DNA of 64,000 bases from Anadara kagoshimensis (taxonomy: Eukaryota; Mollusca; Bivalvia; Arcoida; Arcidae). The position numbers were made by a program, and so were the translations under genes. Each line of letters begins with the position of its first letter. Within the stretch, counting starts at the first letter, position 1. Below the pieces are notes generated by a model. The model saw nothing but the letters and a program-made list of their open reading frames with translations. It had not been told where the DNA came from and made no database searches. Location: NCBI GenBank assembly GCA_021292105.1, contig CM037869.1, positions 48,475,577-48,539,576 of the forward strand, written 5' to 3'. Below are positions 28,243-39,695 of the stretch, piece by piece.

Positions 28243-31200
28243 GTAAGTAACAATAACATGTTTATAACAAAAATAACAAACAATACTGAATTATTATTGG
28301 GTTGTATGCATTTAAATGTTACACAGTGTCCTTGATATAGCTGGTCCGTTTTGTGACAGTGAGGGCATTGCACTATTGAGCTATTAAGGTTCGAACATAA
28401 TAATATTGATAAGAACATAAAAAGGCATTGGATGTTGCTACCAATATTAACTACAGTTCATACCAGTCGAAAGTTTAATTTAACACTGAGCTAACGAAAA
28501 TTAGTCTAAATGCGTCTTTCGAGCGGCCAAAATATGGATAACTATTGACGGGGGAGCTGCAGAGATAAAGGTAGCAGCAGCCAAGACATAGTGTCACGAG
28601 TGGTCGATATGACCTGTCGATTTCGTTGCGATTAATTAAAATTTCGATAGGTCTGCACAGTATACAGTATAAGATGATGTTAATTATTGCAGAAAAATTT
28701 AGAAATTTAAATTATTGTCCTACATTTTTGCCTATGAAGTGGATATGTAGGTGATTGACCCTTGTAACTGTAACCTTGACCTTAGTTAACAACACTCGCT
28801 GATGCTCTATACTGTTTGTCATTATAAAATCTAAATGAAGTAATTGGAGCGTGAGAAAAATAGCTGTAAGTTGCATTTTTGTTCTATATAAACGCTGCAC
28901 ACACACGTTTGCTTCTAATTCATGTAATAATATATCTTTATTGAATAATTTTCTGAAATAATTTGGTAATTATCTGTTGACAGTTCGTTTTTCTATTTAG
29001 TTCAACTGGTTATAACCACGGCTACAAACTATACAACTAATATGTAGGATAAAACGACCCTCCCCCCCCCCCCCCACACACACGGTTTGTGGTCAATTAT
29101 ACTAGATAGTTTGTTATTTACAGAACGTTAGAGGTAGAGTTACTTCATCATTATCAGAAATGTTTATACATTGTAAGGAATCATGTATTATTGAACAATT
29201 TATTGATTCAGGGAACACCTCCGAACACAACTGGAACGGAATGGATACGTGGTGGTACCAAATGTGGTCCCTGAACAGGAATGTGACAAGTACATAGGAC
29301 AATACAAGGCATGGCTGTCCCGTTTTGGACCTGATCAAAGTCCATCTTGGACCAAGTCCATCATTCAACATTACAGAGTAGCTCATTGTGAACCGACATG
29401 GAAAACGAGGCTGTGGGCAAAACCAGTTTTTGCTTCTATCTGGAAAACAGACAAACTGTTGTCAAGTATGGATGGAATAGCCATTGGTGAACCACCAGAA
29501 ATCGGTAAGAAAGCTGTTGTTCAGACTTTGCGTTTGAATAAAAGGAACATTACGGTTTAACATCCGAATGAAAAAATGCCACTTATATCGAGATGCTATC
29601 ATCTACAGAAGGAATAACAGAAATATCCGACAAAACGCCTATGTCAATTCAGATTGTAGTTTAGTTAAGCAGCACCTCCACTTGATCGAAACAGAGAGCT
29701 TAGCAAAATATCTGCTTCAATCTTCAAGTCTCCCGCCTGACCTGGCCGGCAAACTAACGCCGACATTACCCTTACCTATAGGATCCCATCGTTTTGGGTT
29801 TTTTTTCACTTTAAGAAAAACATAGCCATAATCACTTTTAATGAATCTATACTTGGTTTAAAAGACTTGTATCATTTTGACAAAAATTAAATACAAGTTC
29901 AAAGTTCCTGGATATCAAATTATTCTGATTATAAAGCCATTAGAGTTATGTATAGAAATGATTGTTTGAGGTAAAATTCTGAAACTTCACTAGAAGGGGG
30001 TTTTACCGGAATAATTGCGAAAATCCGGAATAATCAGACCAAATCCGGAATAAACCAAATTGATCCGGAATAATCAGGTAAAGTCCGGAATAAACCGGTA
30101 AAATCCGGAATAATCAGGCAAAATCCGGAATAATCAAGCAAAATCCGGAATAATTGGACTATTTTGTTACGGTAAGTTTTCCGTAATCTAAAATTACGGT
30201 AAGTGTCTGATTATTCCAGAAAATGACCGATTATTACGGAAAAAGTCTAATTATTCCGGCAAATGTCCAATTATTACGGGATATTTTCTAAAAAATAATA
30301 ATTTTTTTAAAATTTTTACCGTAATAATTGGACATTTGCCGGAATAATTAGATTTTTACCGTAATTATCAGTCTTTTACCGGAATAATCAGACAAGTTAC
30401 CGTAATAATCAGACACTTGCCGGAATTTTTAGAATCCGTAAAATTTACCGTAAAAATATTCTTATTATTCCGGATTTTGACCAATTATTCCAGATTTTGT
30501 CCTATTATTTCCGATTTGGTCTAAAAATTCTGGAATTGATCTAAATATTCCGGATTTTTCCAAAGATTACGGAAAGTGTCTTACTATTCCGGAATTTCGC
30601 AATTATTCCGGTAAAACCCCCTTCTAGTGCTTGCTGCTTGAATAAAAATTAACATTTTATGCAAGTAAGTACGCTGTTAATTACTTACAAATAACGACCA
30701 GTGTAGCAGTATTACTAACAGTATATTATTGTATCTTTAGTGATCTCAATATGTGGTAGTCCTGTTTTGTCAAAGCATTTTGTTTTGTTCATATAATTTG
30801 AGTTTTGGCTTCTTAACTATTTTTCGTAAGATCTAGGGGAATTTGAATTCATTAGCCTAGTAGTTCCAACAAACGATGGACTTTAATAGATTTTTACAAT
30901 AGGTAAATTAAAGCTGCAATTCATGTTTTCAGAACTATATATCAGACAATGCAATAGAACAAATGTGATGATTATTTTAATTGGTTTTAAAGCAGATAAT
31001 ATCGATATAAGGACTCTTTTTGAAAACGAAACAATTTTTGGCATATTTTCTATTGCCTACTTGGTTTTCATTTCAGGAAGAACAAACTTCAGAGAACCTG
31101 GTTTTAATTGGTTTCATATAGACCAAGGAACATGGAGGGAGGGTCTACATACCTATCAAGGCGCAGTTTATCTTGAAGAGACAACAGAAGAAGACCATTG

Positions 31201-31795
31201 TTTTAGGGTGCTTGAAGGGACGAACAATCACCATACCAAATTTTACTCAGAGTTTCCTGGAGCAGCAGAAGAAGCAAGCGGAAGTGATTTTTACCGACTG
31301 AATTCTGCGCATGTGGATTGGTATAAGGGGCAGGGTGGAACGGAAAAGATCATTACAGTACCAAAAGGTGGAATGGTTTTATGGGACTCGAGAAACGTAC
31401 ATGACAACATTGCGCCTCTAAAAGGGCGGGGAAATCCGGACAAATGGCGGTTCGTTGTTTTTGTTAGCATGGGGCCTGCGGTATGGGCAAAAGAAAAAGA
31501 CATTGAGTTAAAACAGAAGGCATATAATGAAATGGTTGGTACCGCCCATTGGTCATCCCAGGGTGTTTGGCTGTTTCCAAGTACGTCCGAGGCAAAAAGC
31601 TGCAAAGACAAGCAAATAATTGAGATGATAAAAGAACAACCTGATATTGCTAAAACTAAAACTGTGAAGCAGTTAGCTGGAATTGAGCCCTATGATTTTG
31701 AAGATGGAAAATCAAATGGTCCTGGTTGGGAGCCCACATGGAAAGTTACCACTCATGTCCAGGAGGCTAGAGATCTATCCGATGACTTTTTGTAA
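28184..31795 (+). CDS. Phytanoyl-CoA dioxygenase-like Fe(II)/2OG oxygenase, three exons
   Basis: The joined exons 28,184-28,242, 29,212-29,504 and 31,077-31,795 give a 1,071-base frame (356 residues) with GT-AG introns in phases 2 and 1. The N-terminal part has NGYVVVPNVVPEQECDKY (from about residue 30), typical of the start of a PhyH domain. The iron ligands fit HxD at His131/Asp133 (WFHIDQG) and a distal His226 (SRNVHDN). Arg242 (KWRFVV) is the likely 2-oxoglutarate anchor. The family hydroxylates small molecules or acyl-CoAs using O2 and 2-oxoglutarate; the substrate here cannot be told. No signal peptide or membrane segment is visible, so a cytosolic or organellar location is inferred. 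Two nearby ATG codons (Met1, Met3) are possible starts; the second has the better context (G at +4). The length is close to that of PhyH proteins. The frame is intact, so it is probably active. Confidence 0.85.
29212..29504 (+). CDS. Dioxygenase exon 2
   Basis: Begins after the acceptor TTGATTCAG and ends at donor GTAAGA. It encodes a tryptophan-rich N-terminal half (KAWLSRFG, SPSWTKSIIQHY, TWKTRLWAKP). The split glycine codons at both borders join in frame with exons 1 and 3. Confidence 0.85.
29988..30629. mobile_element. CACTA-type foldback MITE in intron 2
   Basis: The two ends are inverted copies starting CACTAGAAGGGGGTTTTACC and matching for about 48 bp with one or two differences. The flanking CTT (29,985-29,987 and 30,630-30,632) is a 3-bp target duplication. 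CACTA termini plus a 3-bp duplication are the hallmark of the CACTA/EnSpm superfamily. The interior is almost entirely built from short words TCCGGAATAAT and TTACCGTAATAAT in both orientations, switching direction about four times, so the element folds as nested hairpins. No transposase, so non-autonomous. Confidence 0.75.
31077..31795 (+). CDS. Dioxygenase exon 3, catalytic core and stop
   Basis: Begins after the acceptor TTTTCATTTCAG and ends with TAA at 31,793. It carries the whole metal site and the C-terminal helices. The open frame visible upstream of 31,077 is intron read-through, since it lacks similarity to the domain and the acceptor is strong. Confidence 0.9.
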
Positions 31796-32428
31796 TTAAG
31801 ATATTGTTTTGAGGATTTATACGTCCAAACTTATCGTCAGGTAGTCATGCTATCAAATACAGACTTCATGAATTATACGGTTACTTTGTTTAGCGCTGCC
31901 ATGTGCTGATTTTGAATTTTTATTAAAATAAGGAATTCAAAATCAGCACATGACAGCGCATATTTTAGCGAAACAAACATTTGTGTGGTTACATATAAAT
32001 GTAGCGACTTAAATAATGAATAGTTTTAACAAAGTTAATTATCTTGTTTGTATCATTGTTCATTTCAAAAATTAAGTTTAAGCCTTAGAGTGGACTATAA
32101 GTGATCTGGTTTCAGTTTATTTCTTATACTGTGTAATGTATGCTAAATTCGCTTCAATTCGCTTCATGTTCGGAAATGTTTCCTACTAGATGATATATTT
32201 CATTAGAATTAAAGAATTAAAATTATTAGACCTGCTTCTTCTTTTAATACGATTGCGATAACTCAAAGCTCGTTCTGCTCATTAGGTATATTAGTAGTAT
32301 CTGTCGAAATGTTACGAAGAAATCCGGAACCTTTTTAGTAATACCATTCCGTGCTTTGATAAATTCGGCAATGCGACTTTCATGTAATATGCCAAAATAT
32401 TGATGTGGTACACTGTCGTTTATTCATT
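31796..32428. other. 3' flank of the dioxygenase gene
   Basis: AT-rich and without a long reading frame. A variant poly-A signal ATTAAA occurs near 32,208-32,220. No canonical AATAAA was seen before the minisatellite, so the transcript end is uncertain. Confidence 0.4.
31885..31977. repeat. 93-bp hairpin in the dioxygenase 3' flank
   Basis: The left arm TTTGTTTAGCGCTGCCATGT continues to GCTGATTTTGAATT. The right arm AATTCAAAATCAGC continues through ACATGACAGCGC to AGCGAAACAAA. The stem is over 30 bp with small bulges around an ~11-base AT loop. It may be a tiny MITE or a structured 3' UTR element. Confidence 0.75.
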
Positions 32429-33456
32429 ACACCGTATACCGCGATGTTATGCAAGGAATAGCAGTACAACACCGTATACTCCGATGTTACGCAAGGAATA
32501 GCAGTACAACACCGTATACTCCGATGTTACGCAAGGAATAGCAGTACAACACCGTATACCCCGATGTTACGCAAGGAATAGCAGTACAACACCGTATACC
32601 CCGATGTTACGCAAGGAATAGCAGTACAACATCGTATACCCCGATGTTACGCAAGGAATAGCAGTACAACACCGTATACTCCGATGTTACGCAAGGAATA
32701 GCAATACAACACCGTATACCCCGATGTTACGCAAGGAATAGCAGTACAACACCGTATACTCCGATGTTACGCAAGGAATAGCAGTACAACACCGTATACC
32801 CCGATGTAACGCAAGGAATAGCAGTACAACACCGTATACCCCGATGTTACGCAAGGAATAGCAGTACAACACCGTATACTCCGATGTTACGCAAGAAATA
32901 GCAGTACAACACCGTATACCCCGATAATATGCAAGGAATAGCAGTACAACACCGTATACCCCGAGGTTACGCAAGGAATAGCAGTACAACACCGTATACC
33001 CCGATGTTACGCAAGGAATAGCAGTACAACACCGTATACTCAGATGTTACGCAAGGAATAGCAGTACAACACCGTATACCCGATGTTACGCAAGGAATAG
33101 CAATACAACACCTTATACCCCGATGTTACGCAAGAAATAGCTATATACAACACCGTATACCCCGGTGTCACGCAAGTAATAGCAATACAACACCGTATGC
33201 CCCGATGTTACGCAAGAAATAGCTATACAACACCGTATACCCCGATGTTACGCAAGAAATAGCTATACAACACCGTATACCCCGATGTCAAGCAAGTAAT
33301 AGCAATACAACACCGTATACCCCGATGTTACGCAAGGAATAGCTATATACAACACCGTATGCCCCGATGTTACGCAAGTAATAGCTATATACAACACCGT
33401 ATACCCCGATGTTACGCAAGAAACAGCTATACAACACCGTATACCCCGATGTTACG
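32429..33456. repeat. 40-bp minisatellite, about 26 copies
   Basis: The unit contains ACACCGTATACCCCGATGTT and ACGCAAGGAATAGCAGTACA. The left two thirds keep an exact 40-bp period. From about 33,100 a variant with AGCTATA or AGCTATATA replaces GCAGTA and the period varies by one or two bases. Three units (120 bp) stay in frame, which produces spurious reading frames. Confidence 0.92.
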
Positions 33457-33900
33457 TATGATATTTGTTATATTAGTTAAATATTAAGATTTTACATTTG
33501 TCAGACTTAAGTTAATGAAAATTTTATCCAAGAAACCATTGTGAAACTGAAATCTGTCATTTCGTTTATGCAAGGGTACGTGTTATATATATATGGACTA
33601 TTGGTAATTGAAATCGACCTTGGTCAGATAAAGATTTTACAGTTTATCAGTGACGGGGTTGAAAATATAATAACATATAATAAATGAATCATTGACATAT
33701 CCAGCGACTATAAAGTCGTACCATTATCATATAAACGGGTATATTGACATCATTTATAGGTCACAGAAATACTAGTACATTAAACTGTGTTTTGTAAGCA
33801 ATCTATTCTCCATCGAATTCGATACGATCTTGTCAATATCACATGCCCATGTAGATCAATATTCAAATTTCTGGAACCTACTCAATACCTTGGTTTTTAA
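33457..33900. other. AT-rich spacer, nothing recognised
   Basis: No gene, RNA or clear repeat was seen here apart from short (TA)n at about 33,583. Confidence 0.4.
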
Positions 33901-34200
33901 GATTGATTAAGTTGGGGTTTACATCCCAGTCAAGAATATTTCACTTATATCGAGGCATCACCAGCCATACGTGAAGTGTCAGATTTTTCATCTTTGCTTT
34001 GCGCTCAGGGCAATGTACAGAAATGGTTCTTTAGCGTACAACATTTAGAACCATGAAACAGGACATTGGTTTCAAAAGGTCTCTACCAAATTAAAGGACC
34101 CTGTGACTTTCATTTCTAAATGCCGAATGCTTGGTGAAAAAACAGTCATAAGCTATTTTAAAGTCTTTGTCAAACACGACCGGAGCTTGAACCCTTGATT
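33901..34200 (-). mobile_element. tRNA-derived SINE with (TTGA)n tail, old copy
   Basis: Read on the minus strand, the degenerate B box (GGGTTCAAGCTCC) is followed by the shared central domain (CTTCACGTATGGCTGGTGAT, ATATAAGTGAAATATTCTTG) and ends in AATCAATC. The tRNA head beyond the B box is lost or diverged. Confidence 0.65.
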
Positions 34201-35115
34201 TTATTAAATTTGGAATCATGATAACATAATGGGGTTCACAACTACCCATGTACCCAATAGTTTTTTTGTGTAGGACTTTGTTTTCATCAGGTATTGATTG
34301 CATATTCTGACGCTTTTTCGTGAAAACTAAGTAATTTCGTGACTTTTCGACATATATATTTTCAAAAACGGTGTGTGAGTGAAGTAGTTAAGATCCTGTC
34401 ATTTTTATCATTGCGGTCAGTTATGGAATAGTGGAGGAAACTGGAATAATCGGGGAAAATCACGGAAGTTTAGCGAACTGACTTTCTAAATTGTCTCATA
34501 TAAGGATCTGTCATCGGTTGATTCGAAAACAGTCGGTAAGAGACGCTTGTGATCCGTAAGATGGCGCTTTAGACAACTAGGTGACCTAAAACTGGAGTTC
34601 ATGTTTATTGATCTTAATAAAGTTTGTAGTACGATAGTTGATTATTCTCTTTTTTTATGAAATAAAAATAACCTTTAGTGAACTAAAGAAAAACTCCCTC
34701 CTTTTGACTGTAGTTTATACCCGTAGTGTGGCTTAAGTACTTTTGTAGGACTCCAACCACGCATTTTTTTTTTACAAATACAAGTGAACAGACGTCTAAG
34801 AGTGGTTAGTTGGTTTAAATAGCATCAAGTATTTTCAGCTTTTTTCGACGTTACTTATTAAACTTGAGAATTAACCTGTACAGAGGTCTATGTGTGTGTG
34901 TGTGTGTGCGTGTGTGTGCGTGTGTGTGTTGGAAAAAAGGTCGCTGTTCTCGTCACCCTACCTAATCGAAATAACAAAAATTTAAGTCGATGAAATCGAA
35001 GTAAATGCATTCTTACTAATTTTAATAATTAAACTTTTATTTTAAGCAAATCTAAAAGAAAAAGGCTATACTGTTGTTGAAATTGTAGTTCCAGCCGATG
35101 AATGTGACACCTATT
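34201..35115. other. Spacer with a (GT)n microsatellite
   Basis: A (GT)n run lies at about 34,892-34,930. No gene recognised in the rest. Confidence 0.45.
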
Positions 35116-36179
35116 GAGAATTATGTATACTATTATTGTTTTAGTTCCCTTTTATGTTTATGACTGTAAATTAATCAACTGATATGATTTTGAGGGGCAA
35201 ATTGGCAACGGATATATACATTTGTACCTTGACTTTAAAAGTCGATCATAAGTTGAGTAATGGCGTTTTACATACGAGTCAAGAATATTTCACTTACACC
35301 GAGACGTCACCAGCTATATAGGCTAAGGAGCAGAAATTTTGCCTGTGTTGCACTGATGCGATTAAACAGCGGGGTTCATTAGGAACCTTGTGATTAAAGG
35401 CTTTAACCACTAAACAAAGCCGTAGCCGAGGAACAGAGGATAGATACTCACTGACCAAGTGGAACCCTGGACTACAGACGCCATTTGTGCTTAAACCACT
35501 AGGCAACCGTAACTCAGGAGAGTTGAACCCTGAACCACTTGGCAAGAGTAGTCCAGGCGCAGATGATGGCTATTGTAAGCAATAGAACACCAACTGTACA
35601 ATACAAGCCAGAAATCAGAGTTGTTAAAAGTAAGAAATAGTATAAGAATTGAGAGAGCGCCCCCGAAAGGGCGAGTGGCCAAAACATCCATTACGGATAT
35701 AATGAACCACCTTCCCGTTTGATATCGGAGACTGCTCCGACATATAACACTATTCTGTTAAGAACAGCCCGGGAAACAGAATTGATTAACATTGAGTAAT
35801 GTTGGTTTATAACGATATCTGGAATCACTTTATTCTGGTGTCGTTTAGTAATGCATTTAAAATCAACTTTGTAGATACTTGTTATATTTTATGTTAAATT
35901 TTGATATAAAGATAAAAAATATATTATTTTTTATAGAAGTTTCTTCACAATTATAGCTAAACTTTTTGAAGAATTTGGTTAAACACAATTAAATTATTCT
36001 CTTATTTTTAGTTATGGCATTCCACGTAACTCTTACATACCACGAAATATTTTAATGATTTATGAACACAACTCCGGATCGAAGACTTGCACGATTTATA
36101 TAATTACCTGTAGGGTAAATTACTTTTAAATTCAACTTGATCCAGAACAATATGACAAATAAAGTATATTTTCACGAAA

Positions 36180-36365
36180 CTCGCCACACACACACACAGA
36201 AAGAGAGAGAGAGAGAGAGAGAGAGGGGGGGATAAACGCATATTGTGCTACATATGCAAATATACCCTTCCACGCTATGAGAGAGAGAGAGAGATATTTA
36301 AAACACACACACACACACACAATGTAGTGACAAACACAATTAAACACGTGCATACAGACACACGC
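36180..36365. repeat. CA and GA microsatellites in the left long repeat
   Basis: (CA)n at about 36,186 and 36,303, (GA)n at about 36,200-36,230 and 36,280-36,293. The right copy has the matching but expanded region at 43,305-43,535. Confidence 0.85.
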
Positions 36366-36711
36366 GCATTTTGGGGATTAACAAATACTTAGAACACAGT
36401 CTTATTGTATTGCGTATTGTGATGTACACTCACTTTGTGGTGTTTGAAGTACTGTAACAACTCCTAATGAAGTCCAATGCCTAATGAAGTCCAGATTACT
36501 TCAGGCGTCGAAATTACATTAATGAAGTCCGAACTCCATTAGGCGCTGATAATATTGACGCTTAATGAAGTCCATAGAGTGAGGCTACAGACGAGTAACC
36601 TTCTTGACATTACAAAATAAAATTATTTCCCAAATTGCACGACTGTATTTTATCTTTAATTTCGATACTGTAACATGATTTTAGCCTCAAAGAACATGCG
36701 TTTTTATTTTC

Positions 36712-36966
36712 CATGATTGATTGATTGATTGATTAATTGATTGAATGGGGTTTTGCGTCCAAGTCAAAATAATTCATTTATATCGAGACGCCATCAGCTT
36801 TAGGTGAAGTGGTAGAAATTTTGACATTTTAACTGCGCTCAGGACAAAATACAGGCATGGTTATTTAACTTTACACGCGGACCGTGACAAGGGACGAGGT
36901 TTTAAGGACCCCGTGATTTTTATTTTTAAATTCCGAGTGCTTCTCGAAAGAGTATTTGTCCACGAG
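36712..36966 (-). mobile_element. SINE with (TTGA)n tail, tRNA head missing
   Basis: The tail TGATTGATTGATTGATT is followed (reading +) by GGGGTTTTGCGTCCAAGTCA, TATATCGAGACGCCATCAGC and CCGAGTGCTTCTCG, the reverse complement of the molluscan SINE body. The region where other copies have a B box is absent. It is embedded in the long repeat and is therefore present at the same place in its sister copies. Confidence 0.7.
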
Positions 36967-37136
36967 TACAAACTGTGTTTAGTTATTTTTGCCTATACTA
37001 TATAATGTTGTTAACGTCGCATCGGATATCTTGTAGCTTTCCGGAAAAGAAATCAAGTTTATTAATCTGTAAGGATTGATATAAGAACAAGCCCGTATAT
37101 ATGTTTGAGATGATAAGTGAACAAAGTTAAGGAAGG

Positions 37137-37480
37137 AATTACCCCCTTAGACCATAAAAATATATTCCAGCAAGAAATTATTTCCCCTAGGCCATACAAA
37201 ATATAATCCAGCAAGGGATTATCTCCCCTAGATCATAAAGTATATTCCAGCAAGGAATTATCTCCCCCTAGACCATACAAAATATACTCAAGCAAGGGAT
37301 TATCTCCCCTAGACCATAAAATATATGTCAGCTAGGAATTATCTCCCCCTAGACCATACAAAATATAGTCCAGCAAGGGATTATCTCCCCCTAGACCATA
37401 CAAAATATAGTCCAGCAAGGAATTATCTCCCCCTAGACCATACAAAATATATTCCAGCAAGGGATTATCTCCCCAAAACC
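37137..37480. repeat. ~40-bp CCAGCAAGG minisatellite, block A
   Basis: About nine copies of a unit with CCAGCAAGGGATTATCTCCC, CCTAGACCATA and AAATATA. The same minisatellite recurs at 44,462-44,570, 50,685-50,865, 52,680-52,797, 54,570-54,765 and 56,395-56,575. Confidence 0.9.
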
Positions 37481-37639
37481 ATAAATTATCATGTTTGTAA
37501 GATCTAAAAAAATGTATCTGTCCTTTCCCCGATTGAAAATATATGTCAATTTTCCAATATTGAAAAATGTACTTCAATTTCAAATCGTAATAGAACTTAA
37601 GAAGTTTGAATCGATTAAAAATTGGTTTAAACGGCAAGG

Positions 37640-37818
37640 TAACTTACCCAATGAAATCTCTTGCGATGTGTCATAACACGATGGATTTCATTAGGCGTCA
37701 AGGTAACTTAACACCTATTGAAACCCCTTGCCATATCTTATTACACAGTGGACTTCATTAGGCGTCGAGGTAACTTAACCCCTAATGAAGTCCCTTGCTA
37801 TATCTTATTACACGATGG
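37640..37818. repeat. ~63-bp tandem repeat with inverted TTCATTAGG motifs
   Basis: Three units, each with AAGGTAACTTA, a CCTAATGAAGTCC-like word and a GGACTTCATTAGGCGTC word, so each unit carries the same 12-bp motif in both orientations. Confidence 0.8.
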
Positions 37819-38850
37819 TCATATATAAGGATCGTATCGTGATTCCCTCGTCGCTACGAGGTGATGTCCTTTCGGTATTGCATTCCGCACACCAAGGTGT
37901 GTCATCAATGATGTCAAGAGCTGAAGCATCCGTCTTTTGGCCCGGAATCACTTCAGCTATCACAGTTCTCAAAAATAATTGTAGTCATTGCAACCGTATG
38001 GCGCTTTCTCAGCCTTGTGCACCACCAATACCGCCCGTGTATCCCATGTACCCATTTCAATGTATATGTGCAGATTTTGTTCACTACAAAGGACAGAACT
38101 ATATTTAGTGATTTTTGATAGATATCCAACTGGCCAATAGTTGAAAGGTCATCTAATGGTGCACCAGGTCTGTTAGATTGTTTAGAACTTTTCGGATACC
38201 CGACTAGTTGTCTTCAGATGGTGGGCCTGAATTCACTGCCTCTGCCACAAAAGAATTTTTTTTTAAAAAAACCTCGGGAGTTCATCATCGTCTATCATCA
38301 GTGGCCTTCCCACATAGTAATTGTCAAGCAGAGGTTGAGGTCAAGACCATTAAACGATTAATAACTGATAATACTGGACATAATGGTGAACTGGATACCG
38401 ATTCGTTTTAAAGTGCTGTGCTCCAACACTCCTGATAGAGATACAAAGTTGTCCCCAGCTATGTGTGTTTTTGGCCGACCCATAAGAGACTTTATACCTA
38501 TTCTTCCTGGTCAATATAAACCACATGGCACCTGGCGCAACACATTGTCCATGCGAGAGGAAGCCTTGCAAAATCGACACATGAAAGTAGCCGAACGACT
38601 TGAAGAAGACTCTAACAGGTTGCCGCCGCTTGCCGTAGGTGATCCCGTTCGAATTCAAAATCAAACTGGCCCCAATCCTCTGAAATGGGACAAAACGGGA
38701 GGTGTAACAAAAGTCCGTCAATTTGATCAGTATGTTGTCCGCGAGGACGGGTCCGGAAGAATGACACTACGTGATCTCAAAATCCTCCGTAATCCCGCCT
38801 TTCCAAAATATCCAATGATTCTGACTTGGCACTCAACCGAGATATTCTAG
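37784..38850 (+). pseudogene. Integrase remnants of a Ty3/gypsy-type element (fossil)
   Basis: Translated pieces show the zinc-binding N-terminal domain and parts of the catalytic core of a retroelement integrase, followed by the linker toward the Pol C terminus. The piece is broken, with a few breaks, and its order matches gypsy Pol. It belongs to the larger element at 35,116-44,590. Confidence 0.8.
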
Positions 38851-38870
38851 ATCAACCCTCCATTTACCTG

Positions 38871-39178
38871 TTCATGGTAACACAACAGTTCCTAAGTGTG
38901 TACATCTAACCATGATCAATCACCATCAGATAATACAACACATCAGCCACCAACTCATTATTATTATTATTTTCATTTAGAAATGGGCATATTACACAAA
39001 AAATAACGCTGGTGTAATTTTAAAACATATCTTCCATATACCTCTTTTATATTTCAACTTAATAAAGAATACACAGGTCAATGTTATTTTGTCGCGGTGC
39101 TCATCTCATCTCTCATCTTTGTCGGTAAATTGGTAGTTTAAAATTTAAATTATATCATTAGGGCTAAGATCCTTATCA
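38871..39178. other. AT-rich interval after the integrase remnants
   Basis: A short ATT-rich tract near 38,958-38,975. Nothing else recognised. Confidence 0.4.
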
Positions 39179-39508
39179 TCAACCACTGCTCAGTTGGTAG
39201 AGTGCTCGCTCCGTAATTGGAAGGTTATGGGTTCGATCCAAAACTTGAAAGTGGGTAGTGCCGGACTGTTCTTTCGCCAAATACTCGGAAATTAAAGTCA
39301 CGGTTGTTTTGGATTGGAACTTAAAATAAATGAGGTCCTGCGTTTCGGTAGGTGTGACACGATACAGAACCCTTCTGTATAATATCTTGAGCGAAACACA
39401 CAGGCAAAATTTCTGCACTTTCACCTATAGCTGGCGACGTCTCGATAAACGTGAGATATTTATGGCTGCATGGGACGTTAAATGCCATTACTCAACTCAA
39501 CTCAGTCT
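39179..39508 (+). mobile_element. tRNA-derived SINE, near full length
   Basis: The tRNA-like head has an A box in CTCAGTTGGTAGAGTGC and a B box GGGTTCGATCC at about 39,227-39,238. The body follows, with GGCAAAATTTCTGCACTTTC, TATAGCTGGCGACGTCTCGA and GGGACGTTAAATGCCATTAC, and the 3' end ACTCAACTCAACTCAG. It is the best copy in the window for defining the family that also sits in the macrosatellite cores. Confidence 0.85.
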
Positions 39509-39695
39509 AAAATCATATTATAAAGTGGATTTTCTTTGCTATTTATTGCATTTTGGTCGAATTTGTTAGCTTGGGGTACGAATGATGTTACTCAGCATGC
39601 CAAATAGAAACATGCTAGCATTCTAAAAGAAGCTATCGGTGCACACTAGTAAAAAGCAGATCACAAACATGCTTATAATTTTTTGTCATATAAAG

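Larger units (their letters stand above)
35116..37500. repeat. Long direct repeat, left copy (putative 5' LTR)
   Basis: Colinear with 42,200-44,590. Shared landmarks are TTAGTTCCCTTTTATGTTTA, a decayed SINE core (35,250-35,350), GAGAGCGCCC and AAAGGGCGAGTGG, CA and GA microsatellites, the TAATGAAGTCC motif cluster, a SINE at 36,712-36,966, and a ~40-bp minisatellite at 37,137-37,480. Confidence 0.7.

Noticed and set aside
29568-29825. 85-codon frame in intron 2 of the dioxygenase gene
   Set aside because: No domain similarity, low-complexity end, and it lies between a strong donor and acceptor.
30923-31076. Open frame extending exon 3 upstream with its own ATG
   Set aside because: The extension is hydrophobic AT-rich intron sequence; the acceptor TTTTCATTTCAG and the phase match with exon 2 support a start at 31,077.
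32687-32992. 101-codon frame with a repeated peptide on the minus strand
   Set aside because: It comes from three 40-bp minisatellite units making 120 bp in frame; not coding.
32429-33456. CRISPR-like array of regular repeats
   Set aside because: The 40-bp units are contiguous with no unique spacers; this is a minisatellite in a eukaryotic genome.
39179-39260. Possible host tRNA gene
   Set aside because: The A and B boxes are clear, but the 3' half of a tRNA is replaced by the SINE body, and the same body occurs in other SINE copies.
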